DNA from: Labilibaculum sp. | Lineage (GTDB): Bacteria; Bacteroidota; Bacteroidia; Bacteroidales; Marinifilaceae | Reading direction: 5' to 3' | Assembly: GCA_016342745.1 (NCBI GenBank) | Contig: JAEINT010000001.1 | Coordinates: 372,001-436,000 of the forward strand | Length of the DNA: 64,000 nucleotides | Translations under genes and position numbers: made by a program | Notes under the pieces: model-generated | What the model saw: only the letters and a program-made list of their open reading frames with translations | The model's database searches: none | What the model was told of the DNA's origin: nothing | In this document: piece by piece, positions 18,554-26,694 of the stretch | Numbering within the stretch: position 1 is the first letter of the stretch | Layout of the letters: every line of letters starts with the position of its first letter

Positions 18554-19847
18554 AACGAAGAAGAATAGCTTTTTTGTAATAAATAGCTTGGAATACTCCT
18601 CGAGCCAACATAAATCCTAACATGGCGATCCATAATCCATGATTTTGATAGTAATCACTAAGGATATAATAAAAAGGAATAAAAACGAAAAGGGTTGCAG
18701 CCATCATTGTTTTTCGCATGTAAACCGAAGCGGTTGCACCAATAAAGATCCCATCCATAAGAAAGGATGTAAAACTTAAAATTGGCAATAGAATAATCCA
18801 TTTTAAATAAGCTTGTGCTTCTAATATTGTAGCTTCACTATTTGTTAAGGCCGATAAGATTAAGTTGCTGGTTGTACCGTAAAAAACAGTAAATGCCAAG
18901 CTGATTCCAATTCCCCATAAAAACAATAATCGAATTACTTTTTTTAGTCCGTTTTCATTATTTGCGCCAATAAATTTTCCAACAAGAGCTTCTGCAGCAA
19001 AGGCAAATCCATCCATGAAGTAGGAAAAGATGAATAAAAATTGAAGCAGTAAAGAATTTACGGCTAGTATTGTTTTGTTATTACTAGCCGATTCTGTTGT
19101 GAAAAAGGTGAACACAAAAATAATGCAAAGCGTGCGAATGAAAATATCTTTATTAATGGCGATGAAGTTTTTCAATTCGCTAATTTTCATCATTCCTTTT
19201 CTGCTCCAGTAATGAAATAATCGGCGATAAAAGCGAAGAACAAAGAACATTGCGATAAACAAGCCACAATATTGTGCTATAACAGTTCCCAAGGCAACGC
19301 CTCTTGCATCCATATTCAATCCGTATACGAAATAACTTGATAAGGAAATGTTAACGATATTGCTCACAATGGCTATTATCATTGGAATTTTAGAATTTTG
19401 CATGCCAATAAACCAACCCGTAAAGGCATACAGGCTGATGGTAGCTGGAGCAGCCCAAACACGAATGTAATAGTACGATTTCGCTATTGATTCAACAGAT
19501 TCTTCACTATCGATAAAGTAAAAGCTAAGTTCGGCTATTGGGACTTGTAAGAGTAATATACAGGTGCTACCTATCAATGCAACTAATAGTGCTCTAGATA
19601 AAGACAGAATGGTTTCGCTTAAATTTCTTGCGCCATATGCTTGCGCTGTTATTCCTGTTGTTCCCATTCTTAAAAAGGCAAACCCCCAATAAAGGAAATT
19701 GAATATGATTCCACCCAGAGCAATGGCTCCAATAAAATCAACTTCACCTAAATGTCCCATTAAAGCAAGATCTACAACACCTAATAAAGGAATTGTGATG
19801 TTACTGATAATGTTAGGGATTGCTATTTTGAGAATTCGTTTGTTCAC
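18540..19847 (-). CDS. MATE-family multidrug/Na+ efflux transporter
   Basis: A 435-residue inner-membrane protein with about twelve hydrophobic segments arranged as two similar halves. It starts RILKIAIPNIISNITIPLLG, as is typical for the DinF/NorM-related MATE group, and contains GTTGITAQAYGARN in the first half and AAEALVGKFIGANNE in the equivalent part of the second. Such proteins export cationic compounds in exchange for Na+ or H+; Na+ coupling is plausible in this sodium-oriented genome but is inference. It ends within the convergent futalosine hydrolase-like gene. Confidence 0.92.
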   Translation of the reverse strand: MNKRILKIAIPNIISNITIPLLGVVDLALMGHLGEVDFIGAIALGGIIFNFLYWGFAFLRMGTTGITAQAYGARNLSETILSLSRALLVALIGSTCILLLQVPIAELSFYFIDSEESVESIAKSYYYIRVWAAPATISLYAFTGWFIGMQNSKIPMIIAIVSNIVNISLSSYFVYGLNMDARGVALGTVIAQYCGLFIAMFFVLRFYRRLFHYWSRKGMMKISELKNFIAINKDIFIRTLCIIFVFTFFTTESASNNKTILAVNSLLLQFLFIFSYFMDGFAFAAEALVGKFIGANNENGLKKVIRLLFLWGIGISLAFTVFYGTTSNLILSALTNSEATILEAQAYLKWIILLPILSFTSFLMDGIFIGATASVYMRKTMMAATLFVFIPFYYILSDYYQNHGLWIAMLGFMLARGVFQAIYYKKAILLRFNSI

Positions 19848-19948
19848 AAGAATATAAATATTGAAGCCACGAAAGTAGCTAAAAATCTTCGATGTAAGAG
19901 GAGATCTGTAGGATTAAAAAATAAAAGACAAAAAAGTCTTTAAGTAGC

Positions 19949-19979
19949 TTGGATTTAATCCAGATAAAAATTAGCTTTG
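19949..19979 (+). promoter_or_regulatory. sodA promoter with inverted repeat over the -33 box
   Basis: TTG (19949-19951), 20 bases, then TAGCTTTG (19972-19979) is an exact Bacteroidota -33/-7 promoter. TGGATT T AATCCA (19950-19962) is a perfect 6+1+6 inverted repeat lying over the -33 box, positioned as an operator. A similarly built repeat sits upstream of sodB at 20702-20714. Confidence 0.65.
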
Positions 19980-20030
19980 TTTTAGTGATAAAAAAATAGA
20001 TAATAATTACGATTAAAATACATACTATAT

Positions 20031-20633
20031 ATGGCCTTTAAATTACCAGAATTACCATATTCATACGATGCTTTAGAACCACATATTGATGCAAGAACAA
20101 TGGAAATCCATCATTCAAAACATCATGCTGGCTATACAAATAATTTAAATGCTGCTGTTGCAGGTTCAGATCTTGAAGGGCAAAGCATTACCGATATTTT
20201 AGCAAATATTTCAAAACATTCAGTTGCAGTTCGAAATAATGGAGGCGGTTTTTACAACCACGATTTATTTTGGCAAGTAATGTCTCCAAATGGAGGGGGA
20301 AAACCTTCTGGAAATTTGATGTTGGCAATTGAAAAGGGTTTTGGATCATTTGAATCATTTAAAGAAGAATTTTCCAAAGCAGCTGCTACACGTTTTGGTT
20401 CAGGTTGGGCTTGGTTGGTAAAACAATCAAATGGCAAATTAGTTGTTAGTTCAACAGCAAACCAAGACAATCCTTTAATGGATGTTGCAGATGTAAAAGG
20501 AACTCCAATTATAGGATTGGATGTTTGGGAACACGCATATTATCTGAAATTTCAGAATAAAAGACCTGATTACATCTCAGAATTTTGGGATGTAGTTAAT
20601 TGGGAGGAAGCGGCTAAACGCTTTCAGGATTAG
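20031..20633 (+). CDS. sodA: Superoxide dismutase, Mn-type
   Basis: A 200-residue Fe/Mn-family superoxide dismutase. The metal ligands are in [16 protein letters not shown], and DVWEHAYY. Metal-type markers point to manganese: glycines in NNGGGFYNH, where iron enzymes carry an outer-sphere glutamine, and that glutamine instead in TANQDNPLM in the second domain. No signal peptide, so cytoplasmic. It has its own consensus promoter with an inverted repeat and its own terminator, and lies 124 bases before a second, iron-type gene. Metal preference is inferred from sequence; cambialistic enzymes exist in this phylum. Confidence 0.95.
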   Translation: MAFKLPELPYSYDALEPHIDARTMEIHHSKHHAGYTNNLNAAVAGSDLEGQSITDILANISKHSVAVRNNGGGFYNHDLFWQVMSPNGGGKPSGNLMLAIEKGFGSFESFKEEFSKAAATRFGSGWAWLVKQSNGKLVVSSTANQDNPLMDVADVKGTPIIGLDVWEHAYYLKFQNKRPDYISEFWDVVNWEEAAKRFQD

Positions 20634-20660
20634 TTTTGTTTATTGTTTTTTTGATTTTGG

Positions 20661-20686
20661 GACCGACTTTCTTTTGAAAGTCGGTC
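20661..20686 (+). terminator. Terminator of sodA
   Basis: A perfect 11-bp stem GACCGACTTTC / GAAAGTCGGTC with a TTTT loop, followed by TTTTAGTTTT. Confidence 0.93.
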
Positions 20687-20701
20687 TTTTAGTTTTAGCT
20701 A

Positions 20702-20714
20702 TTGAATAATTCAA
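20702..20714. promoter_or_regulatory. Inverted repeat upstream of sodB
   Basis: TTGAAT A ATTCAA, a perfect 6+1+6 inverted repeat 44 bases upstream of the sodB ATG. It has the same geometry as the repeat over the sodA -33 box, and 8 of 13 bases are identical. It may be an operator for a shared redox or metal regulator. Confidence 0.35.
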
Positions 20715-20757
20715 AAATTATGTTGAAATTGTATAGTGAATCAAAAAAAGCAAAGAC

Positions 20758-21342
20758 ATGACACACGAACTACCAAAATTACCTTATGAATTAAATGGCT
20801 TAGAGCCTTTTATTAGCCAAAAAACCTTAGAATTTCACTTCGGAAAACATCATCAAGCATACGTTACAAATTTAAATAATTTGATAAAGGGAACTGCTTT
20901 CGAGAACGCGAGTTTGGAGGAAATTGTAAAGCATTCTGAGGGAGGCATTTTTAACAATGGAGCACAAGTGTACAATCACACCTTTTATTTTCTGGCATTA
21001 AGTCCGAAAGGCGGAGGAGAGCCAACGGGTAAGCTTGCAGATGCCATTACATCTACTTTTGGTTCATTTGCTGCTTTTAAGGATGAATTTTCGAAAGCTG
21101 GTGCTAGCTTGTTTGGATCTGGGTGGGCGTGGTTAGTTGCTGACGCACACAATAAATTGAGAATTATAAAGAAAACGAATGCTGGCAATCCACTTACCGA
21201 TGGAATGACCCCATTAATGACTATGGATGTATGGGAGCATGCTTATTATTTAGATACTCAAAATGCTCGTCCGAAATACATTGAAAATTTTTGGACTTTG
21301 CTAAATTGGGAAGTAATTGAGAAACGATTTAATGAATTGTAA
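20758..21342 (+). CDS. sodB: Superoxide dismutase, Fe-type
   Basis: A 194-residue Fe/Mn-family superoxide dismutase. Metal ligands are in LEFHFGKHH, VYNHTFYF and DVWEHAYY. Here the outer-sphere glutamine is in NNGAQVYNH and the second-domain position reads NAGNPLTDG, the arrangement of iron enzymes such as E. coli SodB. There is no signal peptide. Together with the preceding Mn-type gene it gives the cell paired enzymes usable under iron-rich and iron-poor conditions. It carries its own terminator, so the two genes are separate transcription units. Confidence 0.95.
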   Translation: MTHELPKLPYELNGLEPFISQKTLEFHFGKHHQAYVTNLNNLIKGTAFENASLEEIVKHSEGGIFNNGAQVYNHTFYFLALSPKGGGEPTGKLADAITSTFGSFAAFKDEFSKAGASLFGSGWAWLVADAHNKLRIIKKTNAGNPLTDGMTPLMTMDVWEHAYYLDTQNARPKYIENFWTLLNWEVIEKRFNEL

Positions 21343-21357
21343 AAATACATATATCTG

Positions 21358-21388
21358 AATGGGCGATTTTATTGTGAAATCGCCCATT
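21358..21388 (+). terminator. Terminator of sodB
   Basis: A perfect 12-bp stem AATGGGCGATTT / AAATCGCCCATT with a 7-base loop, followed by TTTT. Confidence 0.93.
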
Positions 21389-21557
21389 TTTTATGCTTGC
21401 AATTGATGAAGATCTGAATTTTTTAAATTCTTGTTCTTGCTTGGTTGTTAGGTGGTTATTGTTTTCTAATTAATAAGAGCTTGAAATGAGTAATGAATTT
21501 TTTGATGCTCAGAGAAATTTGGTTTAATTTAAGGATTAGCAAATAGTAAGAAATTAA

Positions 21558-22136
21558 ATGAAAATGTTGAAAGAATTAGTAAAAAGGAATAGAAGTTACC
21601 GTAGATTTTTTGAAGAAGAAAAAATTTCATTGGATTTAATTCGCGAATGGATTGATTTAGCTCGTTTAGGTGCTTCAGGAAGAAATGGACAAACTTTAAA
21701 ATATCAAATTGTACTAAGTGAAGACAAATGTGAAGAAGTATTTTCAAATTTGGCTTGGGCAGGGTATTTATCCGATTGGGCTGGTCCAGTAAAGGGAGAA
21801 AGACCATCTGCTTATGTAATCATGTTAAATGATGAAAAACTTGGAAAAAATTATTTTAGTGATGACGGAATTGCAGTGCAAAATTTATTACTTGGAGCTG
21901 TAGAAGAAGGATTTGGTGGTTGTATTCTAAGAGCTTTTAAAGAAAAAGAATTGAGAGAGATATTACAGATTCCTGAAGATTTTAAGATGATACAAGTTGT
22001 AGCATTAGGCAAGCCAAAAGAAGAAGTCATTATTGAAGAAATGAAAAATGATGATATAAAATATTGGAGAGATGAAAATCAGGTTCATCATGTGCCAAAA
22101 AGAAAATTAGATGACCTGATTGTTGGATGTTTATAG
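21558..22136 (+). CDS. Nitroreductase-family flavoprotein
   Basis: A 192-residue FMN-dependent NAD(P)H oxidoreductase of the nitroreductase fold. RNRSYRRFFEE near the N terminus holds the phosphate-contacting arginines. RLGASGRNGQTLKYQI follows, and the LLGAVEEGFGGCILRAF segment (about 111-128) and VVALGKPKEE close the fold. The substrate cannot be predicted; family members reduce nitroaromatics, quinones or flavins. The next gene starts 17 bases after the stop, so the two may be cotranscribed. Confidence 0.9.
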   Translation: MKMLKELVKRNRSYRRFFEEEKISLDLIREWIDLARLGASGRNGQTLKYQIVLSEDKCEEVFSNLAWAGYLSDWAGPVKGERPSAYVIMLNDEKLGKNYFSDDGIAVQNLLLGAVEEGFGGCILRAFKEKELREILQIPEDFKMIQVVALGKPKEEVIIEEMKNDDIKYWRDENQVHHVPKRKLDDLIVGCL

Positions 22137-22153
22137 AGTTTAAACTAAAGAGT

Positions 22154-22864
22154 ATGAAAAAAACAATTATAAGCTGTTTGTTTGTATTGTGTGCACTTTT
22201 CCTTTTTAATGATGCGAATGCGCAAAAAATAAGAAACGATTCCATCTTTTTTACAGGAGCTGTAATGGATCAAGAAGCGCTTTCAACTTTACCTTATTCT
22301 CATTACCGCGTGAATAAAAAGCAGGCCGGTACTACAAATTCTCATGGAAGATTTTCTTTTTGGGTAAATGCTGGTGATACAATTCAGTATACTTATGTCG
22401 GATATCATGATGTTAAAATTATTGTTAGCGATAGTCTAAAACAAGATTCTTATTTGTTTGGTGTATTTATGGCTAAGGATACAGTTGCGCTTCAGGAAGT
22501 ACTTATTTTACCTAGGTTTGGTGATTTTAGAGAGGCTTTTATCAATGCAAAAGCCAATACTCCGGAGTATGTTCGAGCTAAAAATAATGTAAACTCGGCA
22601 ACTTATCAGGCTTTAACACAGGCACCGAAGAAAATGGATGCTAAAGCAAATACCGATATGTTGATAAAAAATCATGTAGTGATGAATGAACATCATGTCA
22701 TGATTGCACCAGATCAGATGGTTGGTGTAAGTATGGGACGTACTTTACCAGAGGTGCAGAGAATGAAAAGGAAAAGAAAATTAAAGATTCCTGATAATTT
22801 GGTAACCGACAAAGAGATTACCACATTAAAACAGATGTACAGATACGGAATTAAGAACAAATAA
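22154..22864 (+). CDS. Exported protein with a carboxypeptidase-D-like domain
   Basis: A 236-residue exported protein. I use the ATG at 22154, which gives the signal peptide MKKTIISCLFVLCALFLF ending near NANAQ; an in-frame ATG nine codons upstream, inside the preceding gene, is unlikely. Residues about 28-105 are a carboxypeptidase-regulatory-like beta sandwich (THSHGRF-type turn, then IQYTYVGYHDVKI). The rest is helical and basic, with KRKRKLKIPDNL. Proteins of this shape are common in Bacteroidota envelopes and their function is not known. A strong terminator follows. Confidence 0.78.
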   Translation: MKKTIISCLFVLCALFLFNDANAQKIRNDSIFFTGAVMDQEALSTLPYSHYRVNKKQAGTTNSHGRFSFWVNAGDTIQYTYVGYHDVKIIVSDSLKQDSYLFGVFMAKDTVALQEVLILPRFGDFREAFINAKANTPEYVRAKNNVNSATYQALTQAPKKMDAKANTDMLIKNHVVMNEHHVMIAPDQMVGVSMGRTLPEVQRMKRKRKLKIPDNLVTDKEITTLKQMYRYGIKNK

Positions 22865-22865
22865 A

Positions 22866-22891
22866 AAAAGCGGTGATTTATCACCGCTTTT
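22866..22891. terminator. Terminator after the carboxypeptidase-D-like gene
   Basis: A perfect 11-bp stem AAAAGCGGTGA / TCACCGCTTTT with loop TTTA. A- and T-rich flanks allow use by both this gene and the convergent proline dehydrogenase gene. Confidence 0.9.
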
Positions 22892-22914
22892 CTTTTGTCT
22901 ACTATTTAATTGAA

Positions 22915-23826
22915 TTATCCTCTGCTGAATAAGGCTTTGATAATTAGCATTGCCATTTTTGGGTTTTCCTTTAGTCTTCTGGTTGAATAACCAAACCAAT
23001 CTTTTCCAAATGGAACGTAAACTCTCATCGTATGTCCTTTCTCAAGAATAGATTTTCTCAATTCTGGAGTTACGCCATATAGCATTTGAAATTCGTACTT
23101 ATCCTTAGGAATATTGTACTTCTCAATCAATTTGTACGCTCCATCAACCAAAGGCTTATCGTGAGTTGCAATTCCTGGATACACATTGTTCTGGAACATA
23201 AAATCCAAGCCTTTAATGAAATTATCATTAATTTCTTCGTACTTTTTATAAGCTATTTCTTCTGGTTCAACATAAATTCCTTTGCAAAGACGATAGTTCA
23301 GTTTAGAAACACCATTTTGCATGTCCATCATATTGGTCAAGTCATCAAGTGTTCTTTTTAAATATGCTTGGACAACCAAACCTACATTTTGCGGGAATTC
23401 AGCTTTCAATTTTCGGAACATTTCAATTTCCTTATCCACACAAGGAGAATCTTCCATATCAATACGAACAAAGTTGTTATATTCTGCAGCTTTTGCAACA
23501 ACTGTTCGAATATTCTGATAACAGGTTTCTGCATCAATTAATAGTCCGAAAAAGGTTGGCTTTACGGAGTAGTTACCATCAATTTTGTTTTTTTCGAAGG
23601 TTTCTATAATTTCTAAATATGCTTCTTTGTTTTCTGTGGCTTGACTTAAGTCTTTTATGAATTCGCCAAGAAGATCGACGGTGACTTTTACACCTTCATC
23701 ATTTAATTTTTTTGATGCATTAACTGCATCTTCGATCGTTTCGCCAGCAATGTATCTTTTGGAGAAGATCCAAACTAGCTTCTTTGGCATATAGGGCAGG
23801 GTAGCTGCGATTAATTTATTAAACAT
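22915..23826 (-). CDS. Proline dehydrogenase (monofunctional, FAD)
   Basis: A 303-residue enzyme oxidising proline to pyrroline-5-carboxylate and passing electrons from FAD to quinone. Recognisable segments include KRYIAGETIEDAV, NYSVKPTFFGL, NFVRIDMEDSP, LNYRLCKGIYVEP, EFQMLYGVTPE, VYVPFGKDWFGYSTRRLKEN; the last carries the conserved RR substrate-binding pair. It is the short, single-function type. Its partner, pyrroline-5-carboxylate dehydrogenase, is encoded 3 kb away at 26695-28326 on the same strand. Together they convert proline to glutamate. Confidence 0.94.
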   Translation of the reverse strand: MFNKLIAATLPYMPKKLVWIFSKRYIAGETIEDAVNASKKLNDEGVKVTVDLLGEFIKDLSQATENKEAYLEIIETFEKNKIDGNYSVKPTFFGLLIDAETCYQNIRTVVAKAAEYNNFVRIDMEDSPCVDKEIEMFRKLKAEFPQNVGLVVQAYLKRTLDDLTNMMDMQNGVSKLNYRLCKGIYVEPEEIAYKKYEEINDNFIKGLDFMFQNNVYPGIATHDKPLVDGAYKLIEKYNIPKDKYEFQMLYGVTPELRKSILEKGHTMRVYVPFGKDWFGYSTRRLKENPKMAMLIIKALFSRG

Positions 23827-24122
23827 GGGGAATTGGGTTTAGTTATGTTTTTGTTCCTTATTTTCGACTGTAATGTAATTAGGATTCAAAAAAAAAAGAA
23901 TGATGTTTATCAGGGTATCCTTTTTGATTTGAATTATTAGGCAAAATATATTCCGATTTTAAAATTTGATAAGACTGAGTTTTTTAGTCTCCTTTTAAAG
24001 CTTATATTTGTTAGGCAAAATCAAAAAAACACTATTTGCCAGCTGAGGTAGGATACTAGAATTATTGTTGATTACTCATTTTGGCAAAGCAGAAAACTTG
24101 AAAAATTAATTTTAAAATACCT

Positions 24123-24713
24123 ATGAAAAATTTATCTATTGCATTAAATGCTGTATTAATTGTAGCTGTTGGAATTCTTTATGTTCTTCATTTCTCAAAT
24201 TCTTCAGATGATTCAAAAGCAGTGAAATCTGCGGCAGGAGAGGGTGCTGTTGTTTATATCAATACAGACTCATTATTAAGCAATTATAACTTTTCTCGTG
24301 ATTTGAATGAGAAATTTCTTAAAAAGCAAGAAGACTCTAGAACAGATTTTAATTTTAAAGCTCAGAAATTAGAGAAAGAAGCTGGTGAATTTCAACGTAA
24401 ACTTCAAAATGGAGGTTTCTTAAGTCGTGAAAGAGCTGAGGAATCACAGCGTAAATTAATTGCTAAGCAACAAAATTTGCAACAATTAGAGCGTGAATTA
24501 TCAAACCAGTTGATGGGTGAGCAGCAAGCAAATAGCAAAAGATTATTCGATAGCGTAACAAATTACCTAACAGAATACAATGCAGCTCATAACTACAGCT
24601 TAATTTTAAGCACAACTAAAGGCGGAAATGTTTTACTTTCTCAAGATGGTTTAGATATTACTGCAGAAATTATTACTGGCTTAAACGGCAGATATACAGC
24701 TAAGGCAGAGTAA
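24123..24713 (+). CDS. OmpH/Skp-like protein with N-terminal membrane anchor
   Basis: A 196-residue protein whose N terminus (NLSIALNAVLIVAVGILYVLHF) is a membrane anchor or uncleaved signal. It is followed by VVYINTDSLLSNY, matching the start of OmpH/Skp domains, then a long coiled coil from about residue 60 to 140 rich in K, E and Q, and a final NYSLILSTTKGGNVL strand region. It is a third Skp-type protein in this window but far from bamA, and probably membrane-attached. An envelope chaperone role is inferred from the fold. A terminator follows. Confidence 0.85.
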   Translation: MKNLSIALNAVLIVAVGILYVLHFSNSSDDSKAVKSAAGEGAVVYINTDSLLSNYNFSRDLNEKFLKKQEDSRTDFNFKAQKLEKEAGEFQRKLQNGGFLSRERAEESQRKLIAKQQNLQQLERELSNQLMGEQQANSKRLFDSVTNYLTEYNAAHNYSLILSTTKGGNVLLSQDGLDITAEIITGLNGRYTAKAE

Positions 24714-24733
24714 TTCTAATTACAATATTTTTT

Positions 24734-24767
24734 AAGGGCAGATTAGCGATGCAAGCTATCTGCCCTT
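24734..24767 (+). terminator. Terminator after the anchored OmpH-like gene
   Basis: A stem of AAGGGCAGA / TCTGCCCTT extended by TAGC / GCTA with one bulged base, followed by TTTTTTATAT. Confidence 0.88.
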
Positions 24768-24804
24768 TTTTATATCTTTGTTGTCCAAAGAAAAAATTGA
24801 ACCA

Positions 24805-26076
24805 ATGGCTTTTGCTGATAAATATCTTAAAAAACAAAGACTGTTTCCGGATTATATTGAGGATACAGTATCCGAAGAATTGAATATTATTGTAACGATT
24901 CCTTGCTTTAACGAGCCAGATTTAATTCCTAGTTTGGATGCTTTGTGGAGTTGTGAAAGACCAAGTTGTGTAGTTGAAGTTATTGTTATTGTTAATTCTA
25001 GTGAACTTGTTAGTAATGAGATATTTGCTCAAAATCAGAAAACTATATCCGATGCAAGAGTTTGGATGAAAAATCATGAAGATGAGAAATTGAAGTTCTT
25101 TTTGATTGATCAGCCCAATTTACCAAAGAAATTTGCAGGTGTTGGCTTGGCTCGAAAAATTGCTATGGATGAGGCGGTAAGTCGTTTCAATAAAATAGAT
25201 AAAGTGAATGGAATTATCACAGGATTCGATGCTGATTCTGCTTGTGATACGAACTACTTTGTTGAAATAGAGAAGTTGTTTAAAAAATATCCAAAGGCCA
25301 ATGGTGCAAATATATTTTACGAGCATCCATTAGAAGGTAAGGATTTTGAACAGCCAATATACGATGCAATCGCTCAATACGAGCTTTATTTAAGATATTA
25401 CATGTTGGCCATGCGCTTTGCTGGTCATCCACATGCATTCCATACTGTAGGTTCTAGTTTTGCTGTCTCGGCAAATGCCTATATCAAACAAGGAGGAATG
25501 AATCGTCGTCAGGCAGGAGAGGATTTTTATTTTTTACAGAAAATAATAGCTCTTGGTAAGTTTTACGAAATTAAAACAACTCGTGTAATTCCTTCGCCAC
25601 GAGAATCTGATCGAGTTCCTTTTGGCACTGGTAAAGCAATTGCCACATTTTTAGAAGAAGGAATATTGGATTATAAAACCTACAATTACTCAGCCTTTAA
25701 GGACATAAAGATTTTTTTCGATCGTGTTGATGAATTTTTTGGTGTAGATTACGTCACCTATCTTAACAAGATCATTGTAAGTCTTCCTGGCCCAGTGCGC
25801 TCTTACCTGAAAGAAGATAATTTCTTTGAAGCTTTAGATGAGATCAATAGAAATTGTTCCAGTATCGAGTCATTCAGAAAGAAATTTTTTGGCGCTTTTA
25901 ATGCTTTCAAGATATTGAAATACCTAAACAATGTTCACGAACAATTTATCGATGAAGAAAGCATTGTGGTTTGTGCAAAACAATTGTTAGTCGATTTGGG
26001 AATCGAAACCAAAGGAATTTATTCTGCAAAAGAGCTATTGGAAATTTATAGGGAATATGAGAAAATGAATGATTAA
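24805..26076 (+). CDS. Glycosyltransferase, GT-A fold (family 2-like)
   Basis: A 423-residue protein. I use the ATG at 24805; a TTG nine codons upstream lies next to the preceding terminator. NIIVTIPCFNEPDLIPSLDA (about 28-47) and the DxD-like ITGFDADSACD (about 130) are the nucleotide-sugar-binding elements. GSSFAVSANAYIKQGGMNRR and GEDFYFLQKI (about 225-255) match the acceptor region of GT2 enzymes. There are no membrane segments, so it should act in the cytoplasm or at the membrane surface. Donor and acceptor are unknown, and it is not in a polysaccharide gene cluster. Confidence 0.85.
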   Translation: MAFADKYLKKQRLFPDYIEDTVSEELNIIVTIPCFNEPDLIPSLDALWSCERPSCVVEVIVIVNSSELVSNEIFAQNQKTISDARVWMKNHEDEKLKFFLIDQPNLPKKFAGVGLARKIAMDEAVSRFNKIDKVNGIITGFDADSACDTNYFVEIEKLFKKYPKANGANIFYEHPLEGKDFEQPIYDAIAQYELYLRYYMLAMRFAGHPHAFHTVGSSFAVSANAYIKQGGMNRRQAGEDFYFLQKIIALGKFYEIKTTRVIPSPRESDRVPFGTGKAIATFLEEGILDYKTYNYSAFKDIKIFFDRVDEFFGVDYVTYLNKIIVSLPGPVRSYLKEDNFFEALDEINRNCSSIESFRKKFFGAFNAFKILKYLNNVHEQFIDEESIVVCAKQLLVDLGIETKGIYSAKELLEIYREYEKMND

Positions 26077-26087
26077 CTTATTTTTTA

Positions 26088-26396
26088 CTAATCTTCATCA
26101 ATTAGAATAAAAATATCTTCGTTTTCTTTTTTCATAAGGTATTGTTCGCGAGCAAATTTCTCCAAATTTTTACGGTTGGTTTTTAGCTCGTGAATTCGAT
26201 TTTTATCATTCTCGATTTTTTCAATAAAGTAAGTCTTTTCTTTTTCTAAAGATTCGATTGTGTCTTCGTGTCCTTTTCGTTCCCATATAGAATGTTGATC
26301 GAAAAAGTACAACCAAAAATAGAAGATCAAGAAGGTAATTACGTATTTGTTACGTATGATTTTTAGAAATATATTCTGTACCTTTTTTTGATTCAT
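26088..26396 (-). CDS. DivIC/FtsB-like septum formation initiator
   Basis: A 102-residue bitopic membrane protein: a short basic cytoplasmic N terminus, one membrane helix (about 19-33, VITFLIFYFWLYFF), then a coiled coil (about 42-80) and a conserved tail KFAREQYLMKKENEDIF. This is the standard layout of FtsB/DivIC, which joins the FtsL/FtsQ complex at the division septum. Length is normal. It converges with the glycosyltransferase gene, leaving 11 bases between stops. Confidence 0.9.
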   Translation of the reverse strand: MNQKKVQNIFLKIIRNKYVITFLIFYFWLYFFDQHSIWERKGHEDTIESLEKEKTYFIEKIENDKNRIHELKTNRKNLEKFAREQYLMKKENEDIFILIDED

Positions 26397-26476
26397 TCTG
26401 CTTACCTTTTTTTGCGAAAGCTAAATTACAAAGAATTAACTAAAGTATAAAGCTTAAAGTAAAACCATTAAATTTT

Positions 26477-26519
26477 GATTCTCCCTTTTTAGGGGAGATC
26501 CCGACAGGGAGAGGGGGTG
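26477..26519. repeat. REP-like palindromic unit
   Basis: CTCCC TTTTTAG GGGAG is followed by TCCC GACA GGGA and then a G-rich run. The element is GC-rich against an AT-rich background, has nested short palindromes, and lies in a noncoding gap, all typical of a dispersed repetitive extragenic unit. No second copy is present in this window. Confidence 0.5.
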
Positions 26520-26600
26520 TTAATAGGATAAGCTTAAGCTTCTTGATGATATGGATTATAGAAGGCAGTGCATGTGAATTCACTAAAATTTATTTAAAAA

Positions 26601-26628
26601 AAACGACCGAAGAAAACTCCGGTCGTTT
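26601..26628 (-). terminator. Terminator-like hairpin downstream of pruA
   Basis: A 9-bp stem AAACGACCG / CGGTCGTTT with a 10-base loop. Read on the minus strand it is followed by a T-rich tract, and it lies 67 bases after the pruA stop codon. Confidence 0.85.
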
Positions 26629-26658
26629 TACCCAAAATAAATCATGTCGTTTTTGGCA

Positions 26659-26678
26659 AACTATTGTGAACAATAGTT
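26659..26678. repeat. Perfect inverted repeat between pruA and its terminator
   Basis: AACTATTGT GA ACAATAGTT, a 9+2+9 perfect palindrome without a following T-run on the pruA strand, so not itself an intrinsic terminator. It may be a 3'-UTR stabilising hairpin or a protein-binding site. Confidence 0.5.
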
Positions 26679-26694
26679 AAAACGGTCTTGTATA

